The position numbers were made by a program, and so were the translations under genes. A model generated the notes under the pieces. It did not search any database. It saw only the letters and a program-made list of their open reading frames with translations, and was not told the origin of the DNA. From positions 186,001-250,000 of the forward strand of contig JAIXZX010000004.1 of the NCBI GenBank assembly GCA_027489335.1: 64,000 nucleotides of DNA, written 5' to 3'. The DNA is from Caulobacteraceae bacterium. GTDB taxonomy: Bacteria > Pseudomonadota > Alphaproteobacteria > Caulobacterales > Caulobacteraceae. Of the stretch, positions 17,118-27,303 are shown in pieces. Each line of letters begins with the position of its first letter. The first letter of the stretch is position 1.

Positions 17118-18332
17118 ATGAGCCAGAGCGCCCCCCACCCGGACGACTCACCGTCCCCGCAGTTCCGCGCACGGGGCGCCTTGCTGCGACGTCTGGCCGA
17201 TGTGGTGTGCCTCCCGTCCAGCCGGATCAACGCCTTCGAGCGGGCCGTTACCGCTGATCTGCTGATCGAGATGCTGCGGGATGCCTCGCCCGACGAGCGC
17301 CTGAAGGTCTCCCGCCGCCTGGCCAGTCTCACAGAGCCGCCGGCCCAGCTGGCCCGCCTGCTCCTGCATGATGAGCCGAGGGTCGCCCGGCCGCTCCTGG
17401 AAGAGTGCGAAAGCCTGTCGGACGCCGAACTTCTGGATTGCGCCCGTACGGCGGGGTCTGAGCACCGGTTGATGATCGCCGCCCGCAAGGGGCTCAGTGA
17501 GGTGGTGGTCGAAGCCCTCGTGGCCGCAGGCGAGCGTCAGGTCATCGAGGCGGTCCTGGCAAATCGCGAGGCCAAGATCGGCCATGCCGGGCTGGAGGCC
17601 TTGGTGGCCATCAGCCGGGACGCGCCGCAGATCGCGCCGGCCCTGCTGCGCCGGCCGGAGCTGCGGCCAGCCCAGGCCTATGTGCTGTTCTGGTGGGCCG
17701 ATCCGGAGGCCCGTCGCACGATCCTCCAGCGCTTCGCCGTGTCCCGTGAAATCCTGCAGGACGCGGCTGGCGACATCTTCCCGATGGCGGCCGCCGAGGG
17801 GTGGCAGGATCCGATGTCGCGCAAGGCCCTGCAGTTCATTGAGCGCCGCCAGCGCAATCGGGCTGCGATTGAAAAGAGCCCCTTCACCAGTCTGGAGGCT
17901 GCGATATCGGCCGCCCAGCACGGCATGACCCGCGAGGTGGCCGAGGAAATCTCGTACCTGGCCGGCCTCAAACCGATGACGGGCGCCAAGCTGTTCACCG
18001 ATCCGGGCGGCGAGCCCCTGGCCATTCTCTGCAAGGCGACCGGCCTGCCGCGGGCGGCCCTGCGCGCCCTTTGGCGCGGACTGCGGCGGCCGGAGACTGA
18101 GGCTGACGGATCGCCCAACCCCGCCTTTGAGCGGACCATGATCATCTATGACACTCTGGCGGTCGACAGGGCTCAGACTGTGTTGCGCTACTGGAACTGG
18201 TCGCTGTCTTCGGCCATGACGCCGGAATTGTTGCAGGCCATCCGCGACGGCGACGACAGCGTCATCGATGAATACTCCCTGCCGCAGCGCGCAGCGATGC
18301 TGGCCTTTGCAAAAGAGCTGGGTCGAAACTAG
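17118..18332 (+). CDS. DUF2336 family helical-repeat protein
   Basis: This 404-residue soluble, almost wholly helical protein has HEAT-like repeats (LADVVCLPSSRINAFERAVT, LIEMLRDASPDERLKVSRRL, LLLHDEPRVARPLLEE) typical of DUF2336, a family common in Caulobacterales and related alphaproteobacteria. Family function is not established. I chose the ATG at 17118 behind GGAG; a GTG at 17106 is in frame. It lies alone between the enoyl-CoA hydratase and mucR-like genes. A second DUF2336 gene is at 32618-33715. Confidence 0.85.
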   Translation: MSQSAPHPDDSPSPQFRARGALLRRLADVVCLPSSRINAFERAVTADLLIEMLRDASPDERLKVSRRLASLTEPPAQLARLLLHDEPRVARPLLEECESLSDAELLDCARTAGSEHRLMIAARKGLSEVVVEALVAAGERQVIEAVLANREAKIGHAGLEALVAISRDAPQIAPALLRRPELRPAQAYVLFWWADPEARRTILQRFAVSREILQDAAGDIFPMAAAEGWQDPMSRKALQFIERRQRNRAAIEKSPFTSLEAAISAAQHGMTREVAEEISYLAGLKPMTGAKLFTDPGGEPLAILCKATGLPRAALRALWRGLRRPETEADGSPNPAFERTMIIYDTLAVDRAQTVLRYWNWSLSSAMTPELLQAIRDGDDSVIDEYSLPQRAAMLAFAKELGRN

Positions 18333-18550
18333 CCGCCTAGCAAGCGTAAGACGCGGCTCAAATCTCGACGCTGTGACGCCCGGTCGCACCTACTCAACTC
18401 TGGAACGTAATTTTTCAGGCTTGTCCTGCGGCAAGGACTGCTTTGAGCCCTATTGTCTTGTGCATTGGGACTATGGGCGATAAGTAGCTGACAACTGATC
18501 TGGGAATCAGATGTTGTGGCGCTCACATTGCGCCGTTCTGGGTAAATCAA
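18333..18550 (+). promoter_or_regulatory. Regulatory interval in front of the MucR-like gene
   Basis: This 218-base interval holds no convincing gene and is more AT-rich than its surroundings. Close to the gene are two short inverted repeats: CTGAT/ATCAG (18495-18499, 18506-18510) and GGCGC/GCGCC (18518-18522, 18530-18534). MucR proteins commonly repress their own genes through AT-rich sites with TA steps, so autoregulation here is plausible but inferred. Confidence 0.35.
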
Positions 18551-18970
18551 ATGGACGAAAAAGCAGAAGTCATCGAGATGACGGCCGATATCGTGTCGGC
18601 CTATGTCGGCAACAATTCGGTCGCAGCAGCCGACCTGCCGAACCTGATCCAGGCTGTGCATCGCGCGCTGGCTGGCGTCACCACGGCTCCCGAAGCTGTC
18701 GAAGCGCCGCCCAAGGAACCCGCGGTTCCCGTTCGTCGCTCCATTACGCCGGACTTCCTGATCTGCCTGGAAGACGGTCGCAAGTTCAAGTCGCTGAAGC
18801 GGCACCTGCGCACCAAGTACAATATGAGCCCCGAAGAATACCGGGCCAAGTGGGGCCTGCCCAAGGACTACCCCATGGTCGCGCCGAACTACGCCAAGGC
18901 GCGTTCGGACCTGGCCAAGCAGATGGGCCTGGGCCAGGGCGGCCGGCAGGCGGCGCGCAAGAAGCGCTGA
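18551..18970 (+). CDS. MucR/Ros-family transcriptional regulator with degenerate zinc finger
   Basis: This 139-residue protein has the N-terminal oligomerisation region of MucR ([20 protein letters not shown]) and the C-terminal DNA-binding domain [20 protein letters not shown], then [18 protein letters not shown]. In zinc-binding family members the motif is CxxC...HxxxH; here Cys72 and His85 remain, but the second Cys is Asp75 and the last His is replaced. Ros/MucR homologues lacking zinc ligands can still fold and bind DNA. In Caulobacter, MucR proteins link CtrA/SciP with cell-cycle gene control. A very strong terminator follows. Confidence 0.92.
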   Translation: MDEKAEVIEMTADIVSAYVGNNSVAAADLPNLIQAVHRALAGVTTAPEAVEAPPKEPAVPVRRSITPDFLICLEDGRKFKSLKRHLRTKYNMSPEEYRAKWGLPKDYPMVAPNYAKARSDLAKQMGLGQGGRQAARKKR

Positions 18971-18997
18971 TCCTTCACCGCCTGACTGATGACAAAG

Positions 18998-19031
18998 AGC
19001 GCCCGCCTCCCCAGGAGGCGGGCGCTTTTTT
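18998..19031 (+). terminator. Strong intrinsic terminator after the MucR-like gene
   Basis: AGCGCCCGCCTCC (18998-19010) pairs perfectly with GGAGGCGGGCGCT (19014-19026) around a three-base loop, followed by a run of T from 19026 to 19031. This is a textbook rho-independent terminator 28 bases after the mucR-like stop. Confidence 0.95.
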
Positions 19032-19142
19032 CGATTTATACAACCTCTTCGTCGCAGGCGGCGATTTCGACTTGCCCAAGATTCGCCATACGGGCGATAA
19101 GTGATTCGTCGCGATTCCAATGGGTTGTTAAGGAATCTGAAT

Positions 19143-19634
19143 ATGGCCGCTCAGATTGGGGCTTCGGCGGCTGCCGCTCGTGCTCATGAAGAAATCTACG
19201 GCTATTGGGCCGGCCTGCGCCGTGGCGCGCGGTTGCCCGCTCGCCGGGATGTGGATCCAGCGGCGCTGAAGCGCCTGCTGCCGACGGTCAGCCTGATCGA
19301 CATCCGCCACGACCCCATGGACTTCCGCGTGCGCCTGGCCGGTACGGGGCTCTACAGCATCTACGGGCGAGAGATCACCGGCCGCACCCTGGGCGAAGTG
19401 TACAACTCTGCGGCCGCCGACTACTGGCGCGAGGAGCTGTCGGCGGTGGTGCAGGAGCGCAGGCCAGGGGTTGGCGTCCACAGCCTGGCCTGGCGCGGGG
19501 CCGGCCATGTCTCGATCCTGTGGCTGAGGCTGCCGCTGGCCTCCAACGGGCGCGATGTGGATATGATCATGGGCTACGACACGGTCGTGGGCCTGCAGAG
19601 CGAGTCCGGCTTCTCGGGCATCCGAGCCGCCTGA
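19143..19634 (+). CDS. PAS-domain (PAS_5-like) protein
   Basis: This 163-residue single-domain protein includes EIYGYWAGLRRGARLPARRD, LLPTVSLIDIRHDPMDFRVR, LAGTGLYSIYGREITGRTLG and a C-terminal beta-sheet, the pattern of short alphaproteobacterial PAS proteins. No output domain is attached, so it may act as a free sensor or partner subunit. I chose the ATG at 19143 behind AAGGA rather than the upstream GTG at 19101. Ligand unknown. Confidence 0.8.
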   Translation: MAAQIGASAAAARAHEEIYGYWAGLRRGARLPARRDVDPAALKRLLPTVSLIDIRHDPMDFRVRLAGTGLYSIYGREITGRTLGEVYNSAAADYWREELSAVVQERRPGVGVHSLAWRGAGHVSILWLRLPLASNGRDVDMIMGYDTVVGLQSESGFSGIRAA

Positions 19635-19648
19635 ATTCGGAAAGCGCG

Positions 19649-20080
19649 TCAGCCGTTGGCGGCGTTCAGGGCCGCGGCGTCCCGGGCGATGCGCTCAGCC
19701 ATGGCGGCCAGACCGTTAGAGCGCTGGGTTGAGAGCGCGCCCGACAGCCCCAGTCGCGCGAAAGCTCCTCGGACATCAAAGGCCAGGATGTCGGCGGGCC
19801 GCCGCCCTGAGAACAGACGCAGCAGAATAGCGATCAGGCCGCGCACGATGTGGGCGTCTGAGTCCCCGCGAAACTCTACCCGTCCGTCGCCCTTGGGCTC
19901 GGTGACGAGCCAGACCTGACTGGCGCAGCCGCGCACCTTGTTGGCCTCTGATCGCTCGGCCTCGCTGAGGGGCGCGAGATCGCCGCCCAGTTCGATGACA
20001 TAGCGATAGCGCTCCTCCCAATCGCCCAGGAGGTCGAATTCGTCGGCGAGGTCTTCGAGGGTCTTCTGGATGCCGTCCAT
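19649..20080 (-). CDS. sufE: SufE cysteine desulfuration protein
   Basis: This 143-residue sulfur acceptor accepts persulfide from the SufS cysteine desulfurase for Fe-S cluster assembly. The active cysteine is Cys52 in VRGCASQVW, matching Cys51 of E. coli SufE. The helix preceding it (WEERYRYVIELGGDLAPL) and GLIAILLRLFSGRRPADI are family features. I chose the ATG at 20080 over a GTG at 20092. It lies apart from any suf operon, as often in alphaproteobacteria. Confidence 0.93.
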   Translation of the reverse strand: MDGIQKTLEDLADEFDLLGDWEERYRYVIELGGDLAPLSEAERSEANKVRGCASQVWLVTEPKGDGRVEFRGDSDAHIVRGLIAILLRLFSGRRPADILAFDVRGAFARLGLSGALSTQRSNGLAAMAERIARDAAALNAANG

Positions 20081-20122
20081 CTGGCCTCGCACTTAAGCCC
20101 CCCGAGGTCAGGGCGCAACGCG

Positions 20123-20950
20123 TCAGATCATGTGGTCGGGCAAGGCCCGCGCTGCTGGCAGGCGAACGACGACCTTCAGCCCACCATCCGGACCCGGCCC
20201 AAGCGCCAGGCCGCCGCCCATCCCCCGGCAGAGCATATAGGCCAGCGGCAGGCCCAGCCCGGCGCCTTCGCCACGGCGAATGAGGGCGTTCTCTCCCTGC
20301 TCGAACGGGCGCAACAGGCGCGGAATATCCTGGGGCGCCACGCCTGGACCCTGGTCTGTCAGGGTCAAGATGACGATTTCGGCAGCTGATTCAGCGGTGA
20401 TCGTCACCTTTCCGTCCTCTGGGCCATAGGCCAGGGCGTTGGACACCAGGGCCGACAGGGCGGTGCGCACGCCCTTGGGGTCGGCGATGATGTCAGGAAG
20501 TCGTCCCTGATCGGCGACGATCACCTGGATCCGCCGCGTGCGGATCTCCTCGGCCAGACCGTCCAGTACGTCGTCCAGCACATGGTCGAGGGGTTCGCGC
20601 CGGGCGGCGAGGTCTGCGGTTCCGCTGTCCAGACGGGCGATTTCCAACACCTGATTGGCCAGGGCCAGAAGCTTCTGACCGCTGTCGCGGATCAGCCCCG
20701 CATATTCCTTGTATTCCGGGGCGCCCAGGGGGCCGTAGATCTCTGCGCCGATCAGCTCCGAGAAGCCGAGGATGGAGTTCAGGGGCGTGCGCAGTTCATG
20801 GCTGACCATGCGCAGGAAGGAGCGCCGCTGCTCTTCGGCCCTGGCCTCCAGGCGCTTGTGGACCGCGCGCCGGGCCTCGCGTCGGGCGGCCGCATCGCGG
20901 GAGAGCCTGGGCTCTGGCTGCGGCGGGGGACGGGGGGCCGCATCGGTCAT
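20123..20950 (-). CDS. Soluble sensor histidine kinase without a recognised input domain
   Basis: This 275-residue protein has a charged helical N-terminus (RRAVHKRLEARAEEQRRSFL), the H-box VSHELRTPLNSILGFSELIG with His51, and an ATPase domain with SALVSNALAYGP (N box), LTDQGPGVAPQDIP (G1) and GEGAGLGLPLAYML (G2). No transmembrane helix or PAS domain is seen, so it is cytoplasmic and probably controlled by partners. It is divergent from the DivJ-like kinase gene. I chose the ATG at 20950. The upstream in-frame extension reads through the shared promoter region and lacks coding character. Confidence 0.88.
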   Translation of the reverse strand: MTDAAPRPPPQPEPRLSRDAAARREARRAVHKRLEARAEEQRRSFLRMVSHELRTPLNSILGFSELIGAEIYGPLGAPEYKEYAGLIRDSGQKLLALANQVLEIARLDSGTADLAARREPLDHVLDDVLDGLAEEIRTRRIQVIVADQGRLPDIIADPKGVRTALSALVSNALAYGPEDGKVTITAESAAEIVILTLTDQGPGVAPQDIPRLLRPFEQGENALIRRGEGAGLGLPLAYMLCRGMGGGLALGPGPDGGLKVVVRLPAARALPDHMI

Positions 20951-21176
20951 CGGATGGGCTCGCTCGGGTAAGCTATGGGCCAGTCCCTCAGACTGCGGGC
21001 GGGGACTTACGAAATGGTTTCGAGGCGCTCGGCGCCCGATATGGGCGGGCTGCGACCCCATGGCCGTCGCCCAGGGGGCGAGCAGGCTCGCTTGAGATGG
21101 GAGCGAGGGCTAAAGTCTTGCGTTGATCTCTATCGATTCCGCCCCTGCGAGAGCCAGACTGCGACCCGCCCCGACC

Positions 21177-22844
21177 ATGGACGTTCCGCCCGACCGCCGC
21201 CCTGCAGGTTTGGCCACCCCATCGGCGGAGGCTTTCTGGTGGAGCGCGGGCTGGCTGGCGCTTGTCGCCGGCGGCGGGGCGTTTGTCCTGGCCAGCGGTG
21301 GTGATGGGGCTCGGGCCACCGTCGCCCTGGCGCTCGGCGGCGTCGCGGCGCTTCTTGATCTTGGACTAGGTCTGGCCCGGCGTAATCCCGGCGGAAGACT
21401 GCGGCTGGCGGCCTGGAGCCTGGGGCCTGGCCTGGCCATGCTGCTCAGCGGCGGCGCCCTGGGCCCGTTGGGCGCCTGGTGTCTGGCGCCCCTCGCTGCC
21501 ACCCTTATCGAAGGTGAACCCCGGCGGGCGGCCGCAGCCGGCGCTGCGGCGCTGGGTCTGATGGGCCTGGGTCTGCTGGTCAGCCTGCTGGGCGGACCAC
21601 CGCCATCCGGGCCGCCAGTGTCTCTCGTGCTGCAGTCGGTGGCTCTGGTCAGCGCCGTGGGCGGCTTGGCCCTCGGCGTGGTCAGCCTGCTACGCCGCCT
21701 GGATCGCCGCGAACGGGTCCAGGCCAGCGGCCTGACGCGGCTGCAGAGGCTCCTGGCCGAACAGCCTACCCAGATCCTCGACCTGCTCCCCGATGGCCGG
21801 GTGGCAGGCGCCTATGGCCGTCCCCTGGCGGGGGGCGATCTTGCCGGTCGCACTTTCTTCGATCTTGGCCTGCCTGAGGGCCGCCATGACCTCGCCCGGG
21901 GCTTCCAGGTCGCCCTTCGCGATGGCCATGCGGCGTTCGCCTTTGCGCCGCTCGCCGACCCTGACGGCTGGCTCGAGGCGCGCCTGCGCCGTGGGCGCTC
22001 CATGCGCATTGTGGCGGTGCTCGCCGACGGCCGGGCCCGCCGCGACCAGGAGGCTGAGCTCGAGGCCGCCCGGGGCGAGGCCGAGGCCCAGAACACGGGC
22101 AAGTCCCGCTTCCTCGCCAATATGAGCCATGAACTGCGTACGCCCCTGAACGCCATCATGGGCTTTTCCGATATCATGCGCTCGCGGCTGTTCGGGCCCC
22201 TGCCGGACCGCTACGGCGAGTATGCCGAGCTGATCCACGAGTCCGGTCGCCATCTGCTAGACCTCATCAACGACGTCCTCGACATGTCGAAGATCGAGGC
22301 CGAGCGGTTCGAGCTGAGCCGCGAGGAATTCGACGGCCGCGAGGCGGTCAATGCGGTCCTGCGGCTCATGCGCGGCCAGGCTGACCGGGCGGGCGTACAG
22401 CTGCGCGGCGTCCTGCCCCGGGAGCCCCTGGAGATCGACGCCGACCGCCGGGCGCTGAAACAGATCGCCCTGAATCTGGTCTCCAACGCTCTGAAGTTCA
22501 CCCCCAGAAATGGGGCCGTCACCGTCGGCCTGCAGGCGGTGGGCGGCATGATGGAGCTGGTGGTCGCCGACACCGGCATGGGCATGAGCCCCGAGGACCT
22601 CGCGAGGGTCGGCCGACCCTATGAGCAGGCCGGCGACGCCGAGCGGCGGGCGGCGGGCACCGGCCTAGGCCTGTCCCTGGTCCGCAGCTTCGCCGAGTTG
22701 CACGGCGGCGAGATGATCCTGGAAAGCGCCGTGGGCGAAGGCACCACCGTGACAGTGCGGATGCCGGTGCTGCTGCCGCCATCAGACAAGCCAGCTGAGG
22801 CGCCGGTCCCCGAGGCCGAGCCGTTCGAGGCCCCGGTCTCCTGA
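21177..22844 (+). CDS. divJ: DivJ-like membrane histidine kinase (cell-cycle kinase family)
   Basis: This 555-residue protein has six or so hydrophobic segments in residues 20-175, a PAS-like region about 195-290, the H-box SRFLANMSHELRTPLNAIMG with His318, and an ATPase domain ending near residue 535 (LNLVSNALKFTPRNG, DTGMGMSPEDL, GTGLGLSLVRSFAELHGG). The segment around GFSDIMRSRLFGPLPDRYGE and YAELIHESGRHLLDLINDVL closely resembles Caulobacter DivJ, which phosphorylates DivK and PleD at the stalked pole. PleC/PdhS-type kinases are the alternative. I chose the ATG at 21177. Confidence 0.78.
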   Translation: MDVPPDRRPAGLATPSAEAFWWSAGWLALVAGGGAFVLASGGDGARATVALALGGVAALLDLGLGLARRNPGGRLRLAAWSLGPGLAMLLSGGALGPLGAWCLAPLAATLIEGEPRRAAAAGAAALGLMGLGLLVSLLGGPPPSGPPVSLVLQSVALVSAVGGLALGVVSLLRRLDRRERVQASGLTRLQRLLAEQPTQILDLLPDGRVAGAYGRPLAGGDLAGRTFFDLGLPEGRHDLARGFQVALRDGHAAFAFAPLADPDGWLEARLRRGRSMRIVAVLADGRARRDQEAELEAARGEAEAQNTGKSRFLANMSHELRTPLNAIMGFSDIMRSRLFGPLPDRYGEYAELIHESGRHLLDLINDVLDMSKIEAERFELSREEFDGREAVNAVLRLMRGQADRAGVQLRGVLPREPLEIDADRRALKQIALNLVSNALKFTPRNGAVTVGLQAVGGMMELVVADTGMGMSPEDLARVGRPYEQAGDAERRAAGTGLGLSLVRSFAELHGGEMILESAVGEGTTVTVRMPVLLPPSDKPAEAPVPEAEPFEAPVS

Positions 22845-22857
22845 GAAAGCGCTCAGG
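22840..22857. terminator. Small hairpin between convergent genes
   Basis: CCTGAG (22840-22845) and CTCAGG (22852-22857) form a six-base-pair stem with loop AAAGCG, in the gap between the divJ-like stop and the convergent exported-protein gene. No U-run follows in either direction, so termination is only suggested by position. Confidence 0.3.
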
Positions 22858-22859
22858 TT

Positions 22860-23780
22860 CTAGCGCGCGGCCATCCGCAGGAAGGCGTGGCCAACAGCGA
22901 AGTCGCCCACCTCCACATAGACGCGGCGCACCGGCGGGCCCTCGGTGAACAGGAACTCAACCGCCACGGCCTCACGCGGATGCAGGGTCGAGAGCCGCTG
23001 GGCGGCTTCGGCCGGGAACCGGAACGCCCAGCCCGCGCCCATGGTCTCGGGTCGAAGGTCGAGGCCCGCCTTGCTGCGGGCCTCGGCGGCATAGGTGCGC
23101 AGAGCGCCCGCCGGGGGCAGACGGCGGGACAGATCCTGGTCTCCTCGCAGGTCCAGATAGGGCTGCCCCGCCCGCCCGCTGTCACGCAGCACCAGACGAG
23201 CCCCATAGGGCGCCTGCCCATCGGCGAAACTGGCGAGCGCCAGCAGGACGGGCCGAGTGTCCCGGCCGGCCAGGCCGAACACCATCTGTCCGCCAGCGAA
23301 ATCGGTCTGCTGGGCCAGGCGCCAGCGATGGACATCGGCGCTGGAGGTGCGGTCGGCCCGCCAGTCGGCGGTTTCGCCCGGATAGGTGATCTGGCGCAGC
23401 TTGGCGAAGCCGGCGAAGGCGTTACGCACATGGGCCGCGGCCGCGATCACTGGCTCTGAATCGCAGACCACCGTCCGGGCCGAGGCCCGCGCCCGGGCGT
23501 CCGCCCGCGAGAGGTCATCAGCGCTGGCGCCGCTGCGCAGGGCGGCGTTGCGGGTCTGAACGCGGCCCGCCTCCAGGGCGGCGCGCAGGCCGGCGTCGAA
23601 GAACCCGCAGCGCAGGTCGGCCGCAGCCATGGCGGTGCGTTCGACATAAAGGTCCAGCGGTCCGGCGGACGCCGCCACGGGCGCTGTGAACAGCCCCACC
23701 GCGACCATCGATCCCATCCACCGAACCGCCCGACGCCGCGCGGTGTCGCGCCTGATCGTCATGCGTCCAACTCGTTTCAT
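22860..23780 (-). CDS. Exported protein of unknown function
   Basis: This 306-residue protein has a long positively charged N-region (MKRVGRMTIRRDTARRRAVR) and a signal core MVAVGLFTAPVAASAGPLDL, so it is probably periplasmic. The mature part is soluble, with an alternating helix and strand pattern and scattered cysteines (DLRCGFF, TVVCDSE). No family motif is recognised. The start at 23780 gives the most natural signal peptide; the ATG at 23762 is possible. It is convergent with the divJ-like gene. Confidence 0.72.
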   Translation of the reverse strand: MKRVGRMTIRRDTARRRAVRWMGSMVAVGLFTAPVAASAGPLDLYVERTAMAAADLRCGFFDAGLRAALEAGRVQTRNAALRSGASADDLSRADARARASARTVVCDSEPVIAAAAHVRNAFAGFAKLRQITYPGETADWRADRTSSADVHRWRLAQQTDFAGGQMVFGLAGRDTRPVLLALASFADGQAPYGARLVLRDSGRAGQPYLDLRGDQDLSRRLPPAGALRTYAAEARSKAGLDLRPETMGAGWAFRFPAEAAQRLSTLHPREAVAVEFLFTEGPPVRRVYVEVGDFAVGHAFLRMAAR

Positions 23781-23925
23781 GCTTTGCGGCTCTGCGGCCT
23801 TTGACCCACTCTGGCGCGACAGCCGTTGTCGTTCGGTTAGCGGCTGACGTTTTGCAGCGGCGCCGCTGACTTGCAGCGACCTGCGAGCCGTGCCCTTAAG
23901 CAGGTCGCGCAAGGGAGGGACCGAC

Positions 23926-24258
23926 ATGATCCTGTCGACGGACGTCTGGGCCGCGGCCCTGATCCGACGGGCCGAGCTTTCCGGCGGCTTTGGCGTCGTG
24001 GCGCGCAAGGGCGATGCGCGGGCCGGCGCGGTCCTGGTCAAGGCCGTCAACCTGTCGGACAAGACCGTGCGGCTCTATGCCGAGGCCACCCGCGGCGACG
24101 GCGAGCGCATCTGGATGCGCCCGACCATGGCCACCGAGGAGCCGGAGGTCGACGCCTATGTCGCCCGCGCCGCCCGCATCGACCCCGACATCTGGGTCGT
24201 CGAGGTCGAGGACAAGCAGGGTCGCCACTTCCTCACCGAGCCGGTGGAGGAAGGGTGA
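23926..24258 (+). CDS. DUF1491 family protein
   Basis: This 110-residue soluble protein begins MILSTDVWAAALIRRAELSG and ends VVEVEDKQGRHFLTEPV, the DUF1491 pattern that is restricted to alphaproteobacteria. The ATG at 23926 follows AAGGGAGGGA, a strong ribosome-binding site. Function unknown. It runs in the same direction as the next small gene and prfC but is separated from each by 60-100 bases. Confidence 0.85.
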   Translation: MILSTDVWAAALIRRAELSGGFGVVARKGDARAGAVLVKAVNLSDKTVRLYAEATRGDGERIWMRPTMATEEPEVDAYVARAARIDPDIWVVEVEDKQGRHFLTEPVEEG

Positions 24259-24356
24259 TCTCAGCCTTGCTGCGCCGTTAACCCCTTTCGTCCACCGAAC
24301 CGAAAGCCGGCCTGGGGCAGGGTGCGTCCTCCCCCGAACAGTGCAGGCGTACGGTG

Positions 24357-24737
24357 ATGCTCTTCCTCATGAACGACGTGGTCCTCGATCTCGCCGAGAT
24401 GAAGCTGACGCCGCGCCTGACGGCCGATCGCTTTCGGGCGCTGTCCTTCCCGTCGATCATGCGCATGGGCCAGGAACTCTATGCCGAGACGCCGTTGCTG
24501 CATCTGGAGCGTCCCAATCGCGCCCGGCGGCTGGCGGCGCTGATCCAGGCCAAGGCGCCGACCATCAGCGGCGCCCTGTTCGTGGTCCCAAGCTTCGACG
24601 CCGATCCGGGCGATGTGACCATCCGCTTCGCCGAACTTGGCCAGGCGGCCCTTGAAGACCTGAAGGTTCGCCAGGACGAGGGCGAGCTCGACATGCTGGC
24701 CTGCGACCGCCAGGTCTGGCGCCGGCTGGCGGCCTGA
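24357..24737 (+). CDS. Small conserved protein of unknown function
   Basis: This 126-residue soluble protein includes LDLAEMKLTPRLTADRFRAL and IRFAELGQAALEDLKVRQDE. Third codon positions are strongly G/C, supporting a real gene. Possible starts are the ATG at 24357 or 24369; neither has a strong ribosome-binding site. It is followed 58 bases later by prfC. I do not recognise its family. Confidence 0.68.
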   Translation: MLFLMNDVVLDLAEMKLTPRLTADRFRALSFPSIMRMGQELYAETPLLHLERPNRARRLAALIQAKAPTISGALFVVPSFDADPGDVTIRFAELGQAALEDLKVRQDEGELDMLACDRQVWRRLAA

Positions 24738-24795
24738 AGCCGCTCTGACGCGCGCGCCGTTTGCGTCTGAGGGCCGCGCGCGCTAACGCGAGCCC

Positions 24796-26391
<1,596 letters not shown>

Positions 26392-26394
26392 CCG

Positions 26395-27303
26395 ATGGCG
26401 GCCGACGCTGTCTATGGCCTGCCGCCCCGGGAACTGGTCGAGCCGTCTGCGGGCGCAGCTCAGCTTTCCCCGCTGATCCCCGGCTCGGAGTCGCTCGAGG
26501 CCGTTCCTGACCAGTCCCTCGAAAGCCTGACTATCCTGGCGCCGCCGGGCACGGTGGAGCGGCGCTATGTGCTGGCCCAGGGCCTGCGCGCCCTGAAGAT
26601 CGGCGGGACGATGATGGTCCTGGCGCCCAAGGCCAAGGGCGGCTCGCGCCTGGCCAAGGAGCTCAAGGCCTTCGGGCTGGAGGTGGCCGAGGACGCCCGA
26701 CGCCACCACCGGATCTGCGAGGTTGTTCGACCCGCCGAGCCCGACATCGCCGAAGCCCTGGCGGCCGGCGCCCCGCGTCTGTCGCAAGACCTCGGCCTCT
26801 GGACCCAGCCTGGCGTCTTCAGCTGGGACCGGATCGATCCCGGCACCGCCCTTCTGCTTGGCCGCCTGCCGCCCCAGACCGGCGTCGGCGCCGACTTTGG
26901 CTGTGGCCTGGGCTATCTGGCCCACGGGGTGCTGGCGTCTTCGGCGGTCACGGGGCTGACCCTGATCGATATCGACCGCCGGGCTGTAGACTGCGCCAGC
27001 CGCAATGTGAACGATCCCCGGGCTAAGGTGGTCTGGGCCGATGTCCGCCATGGCCAGCCGGCCTTGAGCGACCTGGACTTCGTGGTGATGAACCCGCCCT
27101 TCCATGATGGCGGCGCCGAGGACCGGGCCCTGGGCGCGGCCTTCATCGCCGAGGCGGCCAGGGTGCTGCGGCATGGCGGCAAGCTGCTGATGGTGGCCAA
27201 TCGGCACCTGCCCTATGAGCGGCCCCTGGCCGACAGCTTCGGCGCCAAGGTCAAGCTGCTGGCCGAGGAGGGCGGCTACAAGCTCTATGAGGCGCGGCGG
27301 TGA
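26395..27303 (+). CDS. rsmC: RsmC-like ribosomal RNA guanine-N2 methyltransferase
   Basis: This 302-residue class I methyltransferase has SAM-binding motif I ADFGCGLGYLAHGVL and catalytic motif IV VVMNPPFHDGG, which marks N2-guanine (RsmC/RsmD/RlmG) enzymes. The N-terminal half is a degenerate methyltransferase-like domain, as in RsmC, which modifies 16S rRNA G1207. It starts 3 bases after prfC and its stop overlaps the next start (GTGA), supporting translational coupling. RlmG specificity is the main alternative. Confidence 0.87.
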   Translation: MAADAVYGLPPRELVEPSAGAAQLSPLIPGSESLEAVPDQSLESLTILAPPGTVERRYVLAQGLRALKIGGTMMVLAPKAKGGSRLAKELKAFGLEVAEDARRHHRICEVVRPAEPDIAEALAAGAPRLSQDLGLWTQPGVFSWDRIDPGTALLLGRLPPQTGVGADFGCGLGYLAHGVLASSAVTGLTLIDIDRRAVDCASRNVNDPRAKVVWADVRHGQPALSDLDFVVMNPPFHDGGAEDRALGAAFIAEAARVLRHGGKLLMVANRHLPYERPLADSFGAKVKLLAEEGGYKLYEARR

